Positions 18,702 to 26,304 of a stretch of 64,000 bases of DNA are shown piece after piece; the stretch's first letter is position 1; every line of letters begins with the position of its first letter. The notes beneath the pieces were generated by a model, which was not told the DNA's origin, ran no database searches, and saw only the letters and a program-made list of their open reading frames with translations. The stretch comes from Micromonospora saelicesensis (GTDB taxonomy: Bacteria; Actinomycetota; Actinomycetes; Mycobacteriales; Micromonosporaceae): the NCBI RefSeq assembly GCF_900091575.1, contig NZ_FMCR01000003.1, positions 785,132-849,131 of the forward strand, given 5' to 3'. A program made the translations under genes and the position numbers.

Positions 18702-19697
18702 ATGCTCTCCACCCGCGACCTGGTCGCCGGCTACGACGAGCGGACCGTGCTCGACGGGCTCGACCTCGACCTGCCCACCGACGCGTTCACCGTGATCGTC
18801 GGACCCAACGCGTGCGGCAAGTCCACCCTGCTGCGCACGATGGCCCGGCTGCTCACCCCCCGCCGCGGCACGGTGCTGTTGGACGGCACCGCCATCCGCG
18901 ACCTGCCGACCCGGGAGGTCGCCCGCCGCCTCGGCGTCCTGCCGCAGAGCCCGCTGGTGCCCGAGGGCGTCACGGTGGCGGACCTGGTCGGGCGCGGCCG
19001 ACAGCCCTACCAACGGTGGTGGCGGCAGTGGTCGTCGGAGGACGGCGCCGCGGTGGACCAGGCGATGGCCCTCGCCGACGTCACCGACCTGGCCGACCGA
19101 CCGGTGGACAGCCTCTCCGGCGGTCAGCGGCAACGAGTGTGGATCGCCATGACCCTCGCCCAGGACACCGACGCCCTGCTGCTGGACGAGCCGACCACCT
19201 TCCTCGACCTGGCCCACCAGGTGGAGGTGCTGGACCTCCTGCACCGGCTGCGCTCCGAGCGGGGCCGCACCGTGGTCGCCGTCCTGCACGACCTGAACCA
19301 GGCCGCCCGCTACGCCGACCACCTGGTCGCCATGCGCGCCGGCGCGGTGGTCGCCGCCGGCCCGCCCCGGGAGATCCTCACCGCCGACCTGGTCCGCGAC
19401 GTCTTCGGGCTGGCCTGCGTGGTCGTGCCCTGCCCGGTGACCGGCGCGCCGCTGGTGGTGCCCGCGTACACCGGTGGCAACGCTCCGGCTCCCGCTGCCG
19501 CGTCGGGCGGCCCGGTCGCTTCGCCGGGTGGCGCTGGTGACCCGGCTGCCGCGTCCGCTGGCGCTGGTGACGCGGTCGCCGCGTCCGCTGGCGTGAAAGA
19601 CCCCGATTCGTCGACGGCGTCCGTACCGGACGCCCGACCCGCCACCGGCGACGCGGCCAACCCGCTCGCCGGCTCGCACCCCTCGAAAGGACTCTGA
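18702..19697 (+). CDS. iron-siderophore ABC transporter ATP-binding protein
   Basis: 331 residues from the ATG at 18702, which has GGAG 7 nt upstream. Walker A GPNACGKST is at 34-42, the ABC signature LSGGQ at 138-142, Walker B LLLDEP at about 160-165, and the H-loop in AVLHDLNQ near 196. FepC/FhuC proteins usually end near residue 260. Here a low-complexity tail of about 70 residues follows, rich in Ala/Gly/Ser/Pro with repeats around AAASAGAGD, and codes for no known domain. The stop codon overlaps the start of the lipoprotein gene (TGATG), so the four operon genes are tightly coupled. Confidence 0.94.
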   Translation: MLSTRDLVAGYDERTVLDGLDLDLPTDAFTVIVGPNACGKSTLLRTMARLLTPRRGTVLLDGTAIRDLPTREVARRLGVLPQSPLVPEGVTVADLVGRGRQPYQRWWRQWSSEDGAAVDQAMALADVTDLADRPVDSLSGGQRQRVWIAMTLAQDTDALLLDEPTTFLDLAHQVEVLDLLHRLRSERGRTVVAVLHDLNQAARYADHLVAMRAGAVVAAGPPREILTADLVRDVFGLACVVVPCPVTGAPLVVPAYTGGNAPAPAAASGGPVASPGGAGDPAAASAGAGDAVAASAGVKDPDSSTASVPDARPATGDAANPLAGSHPSKGL

Positions 19698-20644
19698 TGC
19701 GTCGTCTCGTCGCAGCTCTCGCCGCGGCCGTCGCCCTCGGCGCCGGCCTCACCGCCTGCGGTGAGAGCGACCCGGTCGCCGGCTCCACCACCGGGGACAC
19801 CCGGGAGATCACCCACGCCATGGGCACCACCAAGGTTCCGGCCGAGCCCAAGCGCGTCGTCGTACTCGACACCGACAAGATCGACACTGCGCTCTCGCTG
19901 GGCATCACGCCCGTCGGTGCGGCCACCGCCGGTGAGGCGAAGAGCTGGCCCACGTACTTCGGCGCGGACAAGCTCGCCGGCATCAAGGAGGTCGGGGTGC
20001 TCACCGAGCCCGACCTTGAGGCGATCAACGCGCTGAAGCCGGACCTCATCCTCGGCAGCAAGTTCCGCCAGGAGAAGTTCTACGACGAGCTGGCCGCCAT
20101 CGCGCCGACCGTGTTCACCGACAAGGTGGGCATCACCTGGAAGGACAACCTCCTCCTCGACGGCAAGGCGCTCGGCCGCGAGCAGCAGGCCAAGGATCTG
20201 CTCGCCACGTACGAGAAGCGGGCCAAGGACTTCGGCGCGACGCTCGGCGACGCCGCCGCGCGCAAGGTCTCCATCGTGCGGTTCCTGCCCGGCAACATCC
20301 GGGTGTACGGCCCGGACTCGTTCTCCGGCATCGTCATCGGCGACACCGGCCTGGGGCGCCCCGAGCGGCAGCTGCTCGCCAACAAGGAGGACAAGCGCTT
20401 CGACCTGGTCAGCCCCGAGCGGATCAACGAGGTCGACGGTGACGTCATCTTCGTGACCGCGTACGGCGACAAGGCCGCCGCCGAGCAGACCAAGGTCGCC
20501 GGCGGGACGCTGTGGAAGGGCCTCGGCGCGGTCAAGGCCGGCAAGGCGTACCCCGTCTCCGACGAGGTCTGGATGACCGGCATCGGCGTCGGCGCCGCCA
20601 ACAAGATTCTCGACGACCTGGCCAAGTACCTCCCCGCCGCCTGA
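19697..20644 (+). CDS. iron-siderophore-binding lipoprotein
   Basis: 315 residues of the FepB/FecB (cluster A-II, class III) solute-binding type. The signal peptide ends in the lipobox LTAC, making Cys21 the lipid-anchored residue on the outer membrane-facing surface. The two lobes are visible: KRVVVLDTDKIDTALSLGI with PDLEAINALKPDLILGSK in the first, and VSIVRFLPGNIRVYGPDSF with the terminal ILDDLAKYL in the second. It should capture a ferric siderophore, probably hydroxamate or citrate type, for the two permeases upstream. It is the last gene of the iron-box operon; a direct-repeat array follows it. Confidence 0.93.
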   Translation: MRRLVAALAAAVALGAGLTACGESDPVAGSTTGDTREITHAMGTTKVPAEPKRVVVLDTDKIDTALSLGITPVGAATAGEAKSWPTYFGADKLAGIKEVGVLTEPDLEAINALKPDLILGSKFRQEKFYDELAAIAPTVFTDKVGITWKDNLLLDGKALGREQQAKDLLATYEKRAKDFGATLGDAAARKVSIVRFLPGNIRVYGPDSFSGIVIGDTGLGRPERQLLANKEDKRFDLVSPERINEVDGDVIFVTAYGDKAAAEQTKVAGGTLWKGLGAVKAGKAYPVSDEVWMTGIGVGAANKILDDLAKYLPAA

Positions 20645-20669
20645 CACACCCTCCACCACCAGGGCCGCT

Positions 20670-20787
20670 CGCGCGAGGCACGCACTCCGCGCACCCGCGC
20701 GAGGCGTTGCTCCGCGCACCGCGCGAGGCGCTCACCCCGCGCACCCGTGCGAGGCACGCGCTGCGCACCCCGCGCACCCGTGCGCCG
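20670..20787. repeat. imperfect 24-25-bp direct repeats
   Basis: About four degenerate copies built around GCGCACCCG and GCGAGGC, with copies starting near 20689, 20714 and 20739. They lie between the lipoprotein gene and the first large palindrome. No gene fits here; the array could be a transcription-end region or slippage-generated. Confidence 0.7.
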
Positions 20788-20791
20788 GCAC

Positions 20792-20868
20792 ATGATCGTG
20801 CTCGATCCATGAAGTAGTGGCCTCCCTAGACGGGGGAGGCCACTACTTCCATGTTCGAGCACGATCAT
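20792..20868. repeat. long palindrome A (left end of DUF559 cassette)
   Basis: Outer arms ATGATCGTGCTCGA (20792-20805) and complement (20855-20868); 6 unpaired nt on each side (TCCATG and CCATGT); inner arms AAGTAGTGGCCTCCC (20812-20826) and complement (20834-20848); loop of 7 nt. It totals 29 paired bp. It ends 2 bp before the DUF559 stop, so it may also serve as its terminator. Confidence 0.9.
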
Positions 20869-20870
20869 CG

Positions 20871-21773
20871 TCACCGGGGGGAGCGCGAGCGCGCTCGTAG
20901 GGCGGCTCGAACCTCGGCGAGGAACCCGTCGAAGTCGTCCCGGAGGCGTTTGGCGGTCAGGTGCAGCACGATCCAGTCGCCGCCGAGCAGTCGATTGAGG
21001 CGTTGGCGGTCCCGATGGAACTGCTCGGGGTCGTCGTGCCAGAGTCCGTCGTACTCCACCGCGACCTTGAACTGTGGCCAGGCCAGGTCCAGGCGGGCCA
21101 CGAACCGGCCCCGATCGGCCACGACCCACTGCGTCTCCGGCCTCGGCAGGCCGGCGAGCACCAGCCCGACCCGCGTGCGGGACTCCTGGGGGGACTCCGC
21201 ACCCGCGTCGGCCAGGTCGACCGCGCGGAGCAGCGATCGCCAGCCGCGTCGACCGGCCCGGCTCAGCGCGTACTCGCGCAGGGCTGGCGCGGTCGTCAGC
21301 CGGTTGGCCAGCATGGCGTCGATGACGACCACCGCCTCGACCACGTCGAGCCAACGGGCCAGGTCCCAGCAGGTACGCGCCGGGCTGGTCACCGTGACCC
21401 CGGCCCGGTCCACGGTGTCGCCGGAGTCGATCTCTCCGTGGTGGACCCTGATGCCGGCGGTCGGGCCGATCCGGGTGGCGGCGGGAACGAGGACGTCGAC
21501 CGGCTCGCTCGCGCCGGGCTTCGCGCAGCCGTACAGGCCGGCGGCAGCGCGCCCTGCGATGGCCGCACCGGGTGGGACCAGCCAGCGTCCGACGGCGGTG
21601 CATCTGATGGTGTGGGTGACTGCGATCTGGGCATCGGCGTAGACGTCGCGGAAGAGCGGTCGCCACGCCGAGCTGCGTAGCTCGTTGCGGGTCAGTAGGC
21701 CTCGCGAGACGGCGGTCGAGCCACGGAAGACCCGACCCCGCAACTGCGGCGGCCGACGAGGAACTTTCGGCAT
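20871..21773 (-). CDS. AbiEi-like / DUF559 nuclease-domain protein
   Basis: 300 residues from the ATG at 21773 (GAGG a few nt upstream). Upstream codons in the same frame lack a start with a ribosome site and run into the right palindrome. The N-terminal part (about 20-85) resembles the winged-helix antitoxin-type domain seen in AbiEi-like proteins. The C-terminal 110 residues are a DUF559 domain of the Vsr/PD-(D/E)XK type, with ESRTR (Glu197), RLDLAWP (Asp229) and VEYDG (Glu240-Asp242), the expected metal-binding acidic residues. Such proteins are common orphans in actinobacteria and their function is unknown; nuclease activity is predicted, not shown. It lies alone between the two palindromes. 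Confidence 0.85.
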   Translation of the reverse strand: MPKVPRRPPQLRGRVFRGSTAVSRGLLTRNELRSSAWRPLFRDVYADAQIAVTHTIRCTAVGRWLVPPGAAIAGRAAAGLYGCAKPGASEPVDVLVPAATRIGPTAGIRVHHGEIDSGDTVDRAGVTVTSPARTCWDLARWLDVVEAVVVIDAMLANRLTTAPALREYALSRAGRRGWRSLLRAVDLADAGAESPQESRTRVGLVLAGLPRPETQWVVADRGRFVARLDLAWPQFKVAVEYDGLWHDDPEQFHRDRQRLNRLLGGDWIVLHLTAKRLRDDFDGFLAEVRAALRARSRSPR

Positions 21774-21814
21774 GGACCTCAGGCTGGCCGAACCCCTTCG
21801 CGTCACGCTGCCCC

Positions 21815-21823
21815 TGTGGATAA
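21815..21823 (-). promoter_or_regulatory. DnaA-box-like nonamer
   Basis: The minus strand reads TTATCCACA, identical to the strong DnaA box. It lies 42 bp upstream of the DUF559 start, in its presumed promoter region. A related TTATCCCCA sits on the plus strand at 21857-21865, touching palindrome B. Confidence 0.35.
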
Positions 21824-21863
21824 CCACGGTCACCACCCCGGCGCCGATGCGCGTCGTTATCCC

Positions 21864-21941
21864 CATGATCACGCTCGAACATGGATGTAGTGGCCTCCGC
21901 TTCTCGGGAGGCCACTACATCCTGGATCGAGCGCGATCATG
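21864..21941. repeat. long palindrome B (right end of DUF559 cassette)
   Basis: Outer arms CATGATCACGCTCGA (21864-21878) and the near-complement at 21927-21941 (one mismatch); 6 unpaired nt on each side; inner arms ATGTAGTGGCCTCC (21885-21898) and complement (21907-21920); loop of 8 nt. Its right arm matches the left arm of palindrome A, so B is inverted relative to A. Confidence 0.9.
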
Positions 21942-21951
21942 CCGGGCAGGC

Positions 21952-21987
21952 GCGTGGAGCGCGTGGAGCACGTGGAGCGCGTGGAGC
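21952..21987. repeat. four 9-bp tandem repeats
   Basis: GCGTGGAGC is repeated four times without spacing, the third copy with one change (ACGTGGAGC). A short run of TGGGTGT repeats follows. This lies between palindrome B and the downstream unknown gene; nothing else is seen here. Confidence 0.8.
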
Positions 21988-22035
21988 GCTTGGGTGTTGG
22001 GTGTTGGGCGTGGGCGGCGTGGAGAGCGGGGTGGG

Positions 22036-22680
22036 TTAGGCGGCGGTGGACCAGATGGCGCGGAAGGCGGCGGCCTCGCCGGAGAGCCATCGTTCGATCT
22101 GGTCGGGCTTGGCGTCGGTGGGCATGCGGTGGGCCAGACCGCGGCGGACGTCGACCAGGACCGGCTCGGCGTGCGGGAGCACCGCGTCCATGTGTCGGGC
22201 CATCAGGTGCAGGGTGGCGAGCACCGATTCCTCGCTCGGTGGGGCCTCGTCGAAGTGCAGGCGGACCGCTTCGGCGCGGCCGTCGGCGTGGCGTACCCCG
22301 AAGTGGGGGTTGATCTTGACGGGCAGATCGCCCAGCATGGCCAGGGCGTCGCGGGTCTGGGCGAGATCGACGGCGGCCGGCTCGCCGAGGGAGTGCAGCC
22401 AGGTCGTGGCGCCGGGGACGAGTGCCTGGTAGAGCGGGCGCCATCGTGGCTTGACGATGTCGGCCACCCCGGCCAGGTGGGTGCCGCCGGTGTGGAAGGC
22501 GATGTCGGCCTTGAGCGCCTTGACGAACTGGCCGTGCGGGTTGAAGCCGGACCGGCTGGCGCGCTGCTTGCGCAGCCCGCCGACGAAGGTCGCCTTGGTG
22601 GGGCCGGTGCGGTCGACGTAGCGGGTGAAGCCGAGCAGTGTGGCGTAGGGGGTGAGGGGCGTGGAGGCGGGCGCGGTCAC
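22036..22680 (-). CDS. conserved protein of unknown function
   Basis: 214 residues from a GTG at 22680 with GGGAGGA 6 nt upstream, a convincing start. I do not recognise a family. Visible features are an N-terminal block rich in basic and aromatic residues (GFTRYVDRTGPTKATFVGGL, then RKQRASRSGFNPHG), a region with HTGGTHLAGVADIVKPRWRP, and a C-terminal acidic-aliphatic half. There is no signal peptide or membrane helix, so it is probably cytoplasmic. It stands alone. An AT-rich 24-bp dyad 40 bp upstream probably controls it. Codon use looks like that of its neighbours. Confidence 0.75.
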   Translation of the reverse strand: MTAPASTPLTPYATLLGFTRYVDRTGPTKATFVGGLRKQRASRSGFNPHGQFVKALKADIAFHTGGTHLAGVADIVKPRWRPLYQALVPGATTWLHSLGEPAAVDLAQTRDALAMLGDLPVKINPHFGVRHADGRAEAVRLHFDEAPPSEESVLATLHLMARHMDAVLPHAEPVLVDVRRGLAHRMPTDAKPDQIERWLSGEAAAFRAIWSTAA

Positions 22681-22719
22681 GGGCGTCCTCCCGGATCGTA
22701 ATCCTGCAGGTCAGGAACT

Positions 22720-22743
22720 CGATTAGTACATACATTCTAATCG
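22720..22743. promoter_or_regulatory. AT-rich operator dyad
   Basis: Perfect 7-bp arms CGATTAG (22720-22726) and CTAATCG (22737-22743) surround a 10-nt AT-rich centre (TACATACATT). On the minus strand it includes TAGAAT, a plausible -10 of the unknown gene at 22680. The shape fits a dimeric repressor, but no regulator gene is adjacent. Confidence 0.5.
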
Positions 22744-22790
22744 ACGGGTCTGACATCGCCCAGCGAAAGAAGGGGTGCGGAAGACGCGAC

Positions 22791-22826
22791 AAAGGGGGCC
22801 GTCCGGCGTACGGACGACCCCCCTTT
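22791..22826 (-). terminator. terminator hairpin of the Ski2-like helicase gene
   Basis: AAAGGGGG and CCGTCCG pair with CGGACG and CCCCCCTTT across a 4-5-nt loop; one small internal bulge. It lies 12 bp beyond the helicase stop. Confidence 0.75.
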
Positions 22827-22837
22827 CGAGACGCTCG

Positions 22838-25351
22838 CTAGAGCTGGCCGACGTCGGTGATCCGCACGACCGCCGCACCGACCTCGTCGGAGGCCACCAG
22901 GTCGATCTCGGCGCTGATGCCCCAGTCGTGGTCGCCGTTGGGGTCGTCGAAGCTCTGGCGGACGGTCCACCGTTCCCGCCCCTGCTCGATCATGAGCAGC
23001 GCCGGCCCTCGGGCGTCCGGCCCGACGCCGATCGAGTCGTACTCCTCGAAGTACGGCGCGAGCGCGTCGGCCCACGCGTCGTAGTCCCAGCCGTCCTCGG
23101 CGTCCAACTCGGCGAGCAGGTCCCAGCGGCGTAGCGCGGCCAACTCGACGCGTCGGAACAGCGCGTTGCGCACCAGCACCCGGAACGCCCGCGCGTTGCG
23201 GGTCACCGCCGGCGGCCGATCGGTCAGGGCGGCGTGCGCCTGGGCCACCTCGGCCACGTCGGACGGGTTGCGCAGCCGCTCCCACTCGTCGATGAGACTG
23301 GAGTCGACCTGGCGGACCAGCTCACCCAACCACTCGATGAGGTCGATCAGCTCCTCGGTCTTGGCGTCCTCGGGCACGGTCTGGCGCAGCGTCTTGTACG
23401 CGTCGGCCAGGTAGCGCAGGACGAGACCTTCCGAGCGGGTCAGCCCGTAGAACTGCACGTACTCGGTGAAGGTCATGGCCCGCTCGTACATGTCGCGGAC
23501 GACGGCCTTGGGGGAGAGCTGGTGGTCGGCGACCCAGGGGTGGCCCTGCCGGTACATCTCGTACGCGGCCTCCAGCAGCTCGGCCAGAGGTTTCGGGTGG
23601 GTCACCTCGTCGAGCAGTTCGAGGCGCGCCTCGTACTCGATGCCCTCTGCCTTCATGGCGGCGACCGCCTCGCCGCGCGCCTTGAACTGCTGCGCGGAGA
23701 GGATCTGCCGGGGGTCGTCGAGGATCGACTCGATCACGCTCAGCACGTCGAGCGCGTACGACGGGGACTCGGCGTCGAGCAGCTCGATGGTGGCCAGCGC
23801 GAGGGGGGAGAGCGGCTGGTTGAGGGCGAAGTCGAGCTGGAGGTCGACGGTGAGCCGGATCCGCCGGCCGGTCTCGTCCGGCTCGGGCAGTTCCTCGACG
23901 ACGCCGCCGGCACGCAGGGCGCGGTAGATGGCGATCGCGCGGCGGATGTGCCGGCGCTGCGCGGCGGGTTCCTCGTGGTTGTCGGTGAGCAGGTGCCGCA
24001 TCGCGGTGAACGCGTCCCCGGGCCGGCCGATGACGTTGAGCAGCATCGAGTGGCTGACCTGGAAGCTGGAGGTCAGTGGCTCCGGCTCGGCGTCGACGAG
24101 CCGGTCGAAGGTGGGCTGGCCCCAGCCGATCGAGCCCTCCGGCGGCTTCTTGCGGACCACCTTGCGCCGCTTCTTCGGGTCGTCACCGGCCTTGGCGAGG
24201 GCCTTCTCGTTGTCGATGACGTGCTCTGGGGCCTGCACCACGACCCGGCCGATGGTGTCGTAGCCGGCCCGGCCGGCCCGCCCGGCGATCTGGTGGAACT
24301 CCCGGTTCTTCAGCAGCCGGGTACGGACCCCGTCGTACTTGGACAGGCCGGTGAACAGCACGGTCCGGATCGGCACGTTGATGCCGACGCCGAGGGTGTC
24401 GGTGCCGCAGATGACCTTGAGCAGGCCGGCCTGGGCGAGGGTCTCCACCAGGCGGCGGTACTTGGGCAGCATGCCGGCGTGGTGCACGCCGATGCCGTGG
24501 CGGACCAGCCGGGACAGCGTCTTGCCGAAGCCGGCAGTGAACCGGAAACCACCGATCGCCTCGGCGATCATGTCCTTCTCGGCGCGGGTGCAGACGTTGA
24601 CGCTGGTCAGCGCCTGGGCGCGTTCCAGTGCGGCGGCCTGGGTGAAGTGCACCACGTACACCGGGGCCTGCTTGGTCTCCAGCAGCTCCTCAAGCGTCTC
24701 GTGCAGCGGCGTCATCGCGTACGAGAAGATGAGCGGAACCGGCCGCTCCGCCGTGCGTACGACGGCGGTCGGCCGCCCGGTGCGCCGGGTCAGGTCGTCG
24801 ACGAAGCGGGTGGTGTCCCCCAGAGTGGCGGACATCAGGATGAACTGGGCCTGCGGCAGCTCGATGATCGGCACCTGCCACGCCCAGCCCCGGTCGGGCT
24901 CGGCGTAGAAGTGGAACTCGTCCATGATCACCTGGCCGACGTCGGCCTTGGTGCCCTCGCGCAGCGCCAGGTTCGCCAGGATCTCCGCGGTGCAGCAGAT
25001 GATCGGGGCGTCGGCGTTGACGCTGGCGTCGCCGGTGAGCATGCCGACGTTCTCGGCGCCGAAGACCTCGCAGAGCGCGAAGAACTTCTCCGACACCAGG
25101 GCCTTGATCGGCGCGGTGTAGAAGGTCGTCCGGCTGTCGGCGAGGGCCGCGAAGTGCGCGGCGATCGCCACCAGGCTCTTACCCGAGCCGGTGGGCGTGT
25201 TCATGATCAGGTTGGCGCCGGAGACGATCTCGATGACCGCCTCTTCCTGATGGGGGTAGAGGTCGAGGCCGCGCTCCTTCGCCCAGCCGGCGAACGCGTC
25301 GAAGAGGGTGTCGGGGTCGGCGCTTGTCGGCAGCGCGGCGGTGAGCGTCAT
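22838..25351 (-). CDS. Ski2-like DEAD/DEAH-box RNA helicase (DUF3516)
   Basis: 837 residues. Walker A TPTGSGKS is at about 53-60, the Walker B box is DEFH (144-147) and SAT is at 174-176. Motif VI appears as QIAGRAGRAGYD. The C-terminal half (about 430-837) corresponds to the DUF3516 region found in actinobacterial Ski2-like helicases. These are thought to act on structured or aberrant RNA, but the bacterial role is not established. It is a single-gene unit on the minus strand, with a terminator immediately downstream and TrmB 112 bp upstream on the same strand. Confidence 0.92.
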   Translation of the reverse strand: MTLTAALPTSADPDTLFDAFAGWAKERGLDLYPHQEEAVIEIVSGANLIMNTPTGSGKSLVAIAAHFAALADSRTTFYTAPIKALVSEKFFALCEVFGAENVGMLTGDASVNADAPIICCTAEILANLALREGTKADVGQVIMDEFHFYAEPDRGWAWQVPIIELPQAQFILMSATLGDTTRFVDDLTRRTGRPTAVVRTAERPVPLIFSYAMTPLHETLEELLETKQAPVYVVHFTQAAALERAQALTSVNVCTRAEKDMIAEAIGGFRFTAGFGKTLSRLVRHGIGVHHAGMLPKYRRLVETLAQAGLLKVICGTDTLGVGINVPIRTVLFTGLSKYDGVRTRLLKNREFHQIAGRAGRAGYDTIGRVVVQAPEHVIDNEKALAKAGDDPKKRRKVVRKKPPEGSIGWGQPTFDRLVDAEPEPLTSSFQVSHSMLLNVIGRPGDAFTAMRHLLTDNHEEPAAQRRHIRRAIAIYRALRAGGVVEELPEPDETGRRIRLTVDLQLDFALNQPLSPLALATIELLDAESPSYALDVLSVIESILDDPRQILSAQQFKARGEAVAAMKAEGIEYEARLELLDEVTHPKPLAELLEAAYEMYRQGHPWVADHQLSPKAVVRDMYERAMTFTEYVQFYGLTRSEGLVLRYLADAYKTLRQTVPEDAKTEELIDLIEWLGELVRQVDSSLIDEWERLRNPSDVAEVAQAHAALTDRPPAVTRNARAFRVLVRNALFRRVELAALRRWDLLAELDAEDGWDYDAWADALAPYFEEYDSIGVGPDARGPALLMIEQGRERWTVRQSFDDPNGDHDWGISAEIDLVASDEVGAAVVRITDVGQL

Positions 25352-25463
25352 AGCCTGTCCATGGTGCCTGGATCATGCCCCGGTACGCCAACCCGGCCTG
25401 CACCGGACCCCCGTCCGGGCGTCCCGAACGCGCCGCGGCGTGCCGGTTCGGGCGTTTCGCCGG

Positions 25464-26171
25464 TCACCGTCGGCGGTACAGCAGGTCGGCGACCGGCCGA
25501 CCGGCAGTGATCGCTCGCCGCTCGAACTTCGTCACCGGTCGGTGCGCCGGCCGCGGCGCGAAGCCGCCGTACGTGTCCACCAGCTCCGGGTCCGCCTCCA
25601 GCGTCTCCCGCATCACGTCGGCGTACTCGGCCCAGTCGGTCGCGCAGTGCAGCATGCCGCCGGAGCGCAGCCGGGACCGTAGCAGCGCCACGTGCGCCGG
25701 CTGGATGAGCCGCCGCTTGTGGTGGCGGGACTTCGGCCACGGGTCCGGGAAGAAGACGTGTACGGCGTCCAACACGCCCTCGGGCAAGCCGCTGACCAGG
25801 GACAAGGCGTCACCCTGCGCTATCCGCACGTTGCGCAGGCCACCACGCTCCACCAGGTCGAGCAGGTTGGCGATTCCCGGCGTGTGCACCTCGACCGCCA
25901 GATAATCTCGATCCGGGTCGGCAGTGGCCATCGCAGCGGTGCTGTCGCCCATGCCCGAGCCGATCTCCAGCACCACGGGCGCCCGGCGACCGAACAGGTC
26001 GGCCAGGTCGACGGGCACGACAGGCCCGTCCGGCACATCCAGGCCGTACGCGGGCCAGAGCCGGCTCAGCGCGTCGGTCTGCCGGTCGCTCATCCGACCC
26101 CGGCGGGGGTGGAACGTGCGGATCGTCCGGCTCGCGGGCGGGACGGCGGGGTCATGGTCGGTGGCGGTCAC
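25464..26171 (-). CDS. trmB: tRNA (guanine-N7-)-methyltransferase
   Basis: 235 residues from a GTG at 26171. I prefer it to the ATG at 26093 because the intervening residues contain RTIRTFHPRRGRMS, which resembles the conserved N-terminus of actinobacterial TrmB. The SAM-binding loop is LEIGSGMGDS. The FFPDPWPKSRHHKRRL block is the diagnostic TrmB motif, and VTKFERR ends the fold. It methylates G46 in the tRNA variable loop. There is no ribosome site at 26171; a TACGCT box 9 nt upstream suggests a leaderless or nearly leaderless message. Confidence 0.9.
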   Translation of the reverse strand: MTATDHDPAVPPASRTIRTFHPRRGRMSDRQTDALSRLWPAYGLDVPDGPVVPVDLADLFGRRAPVVLEIGSGMGDSTAAMATADPDRDYLAVEVHTPGIANLLDLVERGGLRNVRIAQGDALSLVSGLPEGVLDAVHVFFPDPWPKSRHHKRRLIQPAHVALLRSRLRSGGMLHCATDWAEYADVMRETLEADPELVDTYGGFAPRPAHRPVTKFERRAITAGRPVADLLYRRR

Positions 26172-26304
26172 AGCGACCCGAGCGTACGCGACGCCGCCGG
26201 CGGATCGGATGTGATGTGCGACCGGAAATGAGAGGATCCAACTGGTACGGCAGGTCGGGTGCTCCACTGCCCGACCCGGCCGCACGGCGTCGAGAGGGGG
26301 CATC

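Larger units (their letters stand above)
20791..21941. mobile_element. candidate cassette: DUF559 gene between two inverted long palindromes
   Basis: A 1151-bp unit bounded on the left by the palindrome at 20792-20868 and on the right by that at 21864-21941. The outermost 36 nt at each end, read inwards, are complementary copies differing at 3 positions. The inner arms of the two palindromes also match each other best. The palindromes are therefore in opposite orientation, like terminal inverted repeats. Only the DUF559 gene lies inside. No transposase and no certain target-site duplication is visible, so mobility is inferred; paired terminators are the main alternative. Confidence 0.4.

Noticed and set aside
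20670..20787. CRISPR array
   Set aside because: The repeats are contiguous and degenerate with no spacers; no cas genes nearby.
20791..21941. Classic insertion sequence
   Set aside because: No transposase domain and no certain target-site duplication, so it is listed only as a candidate cassette.
23234..25510. 758-codon open frame antisense to the Ski2-like helicase
   Set aside because: Shadow of a real gene; no ribosome site and no recognisable domain.
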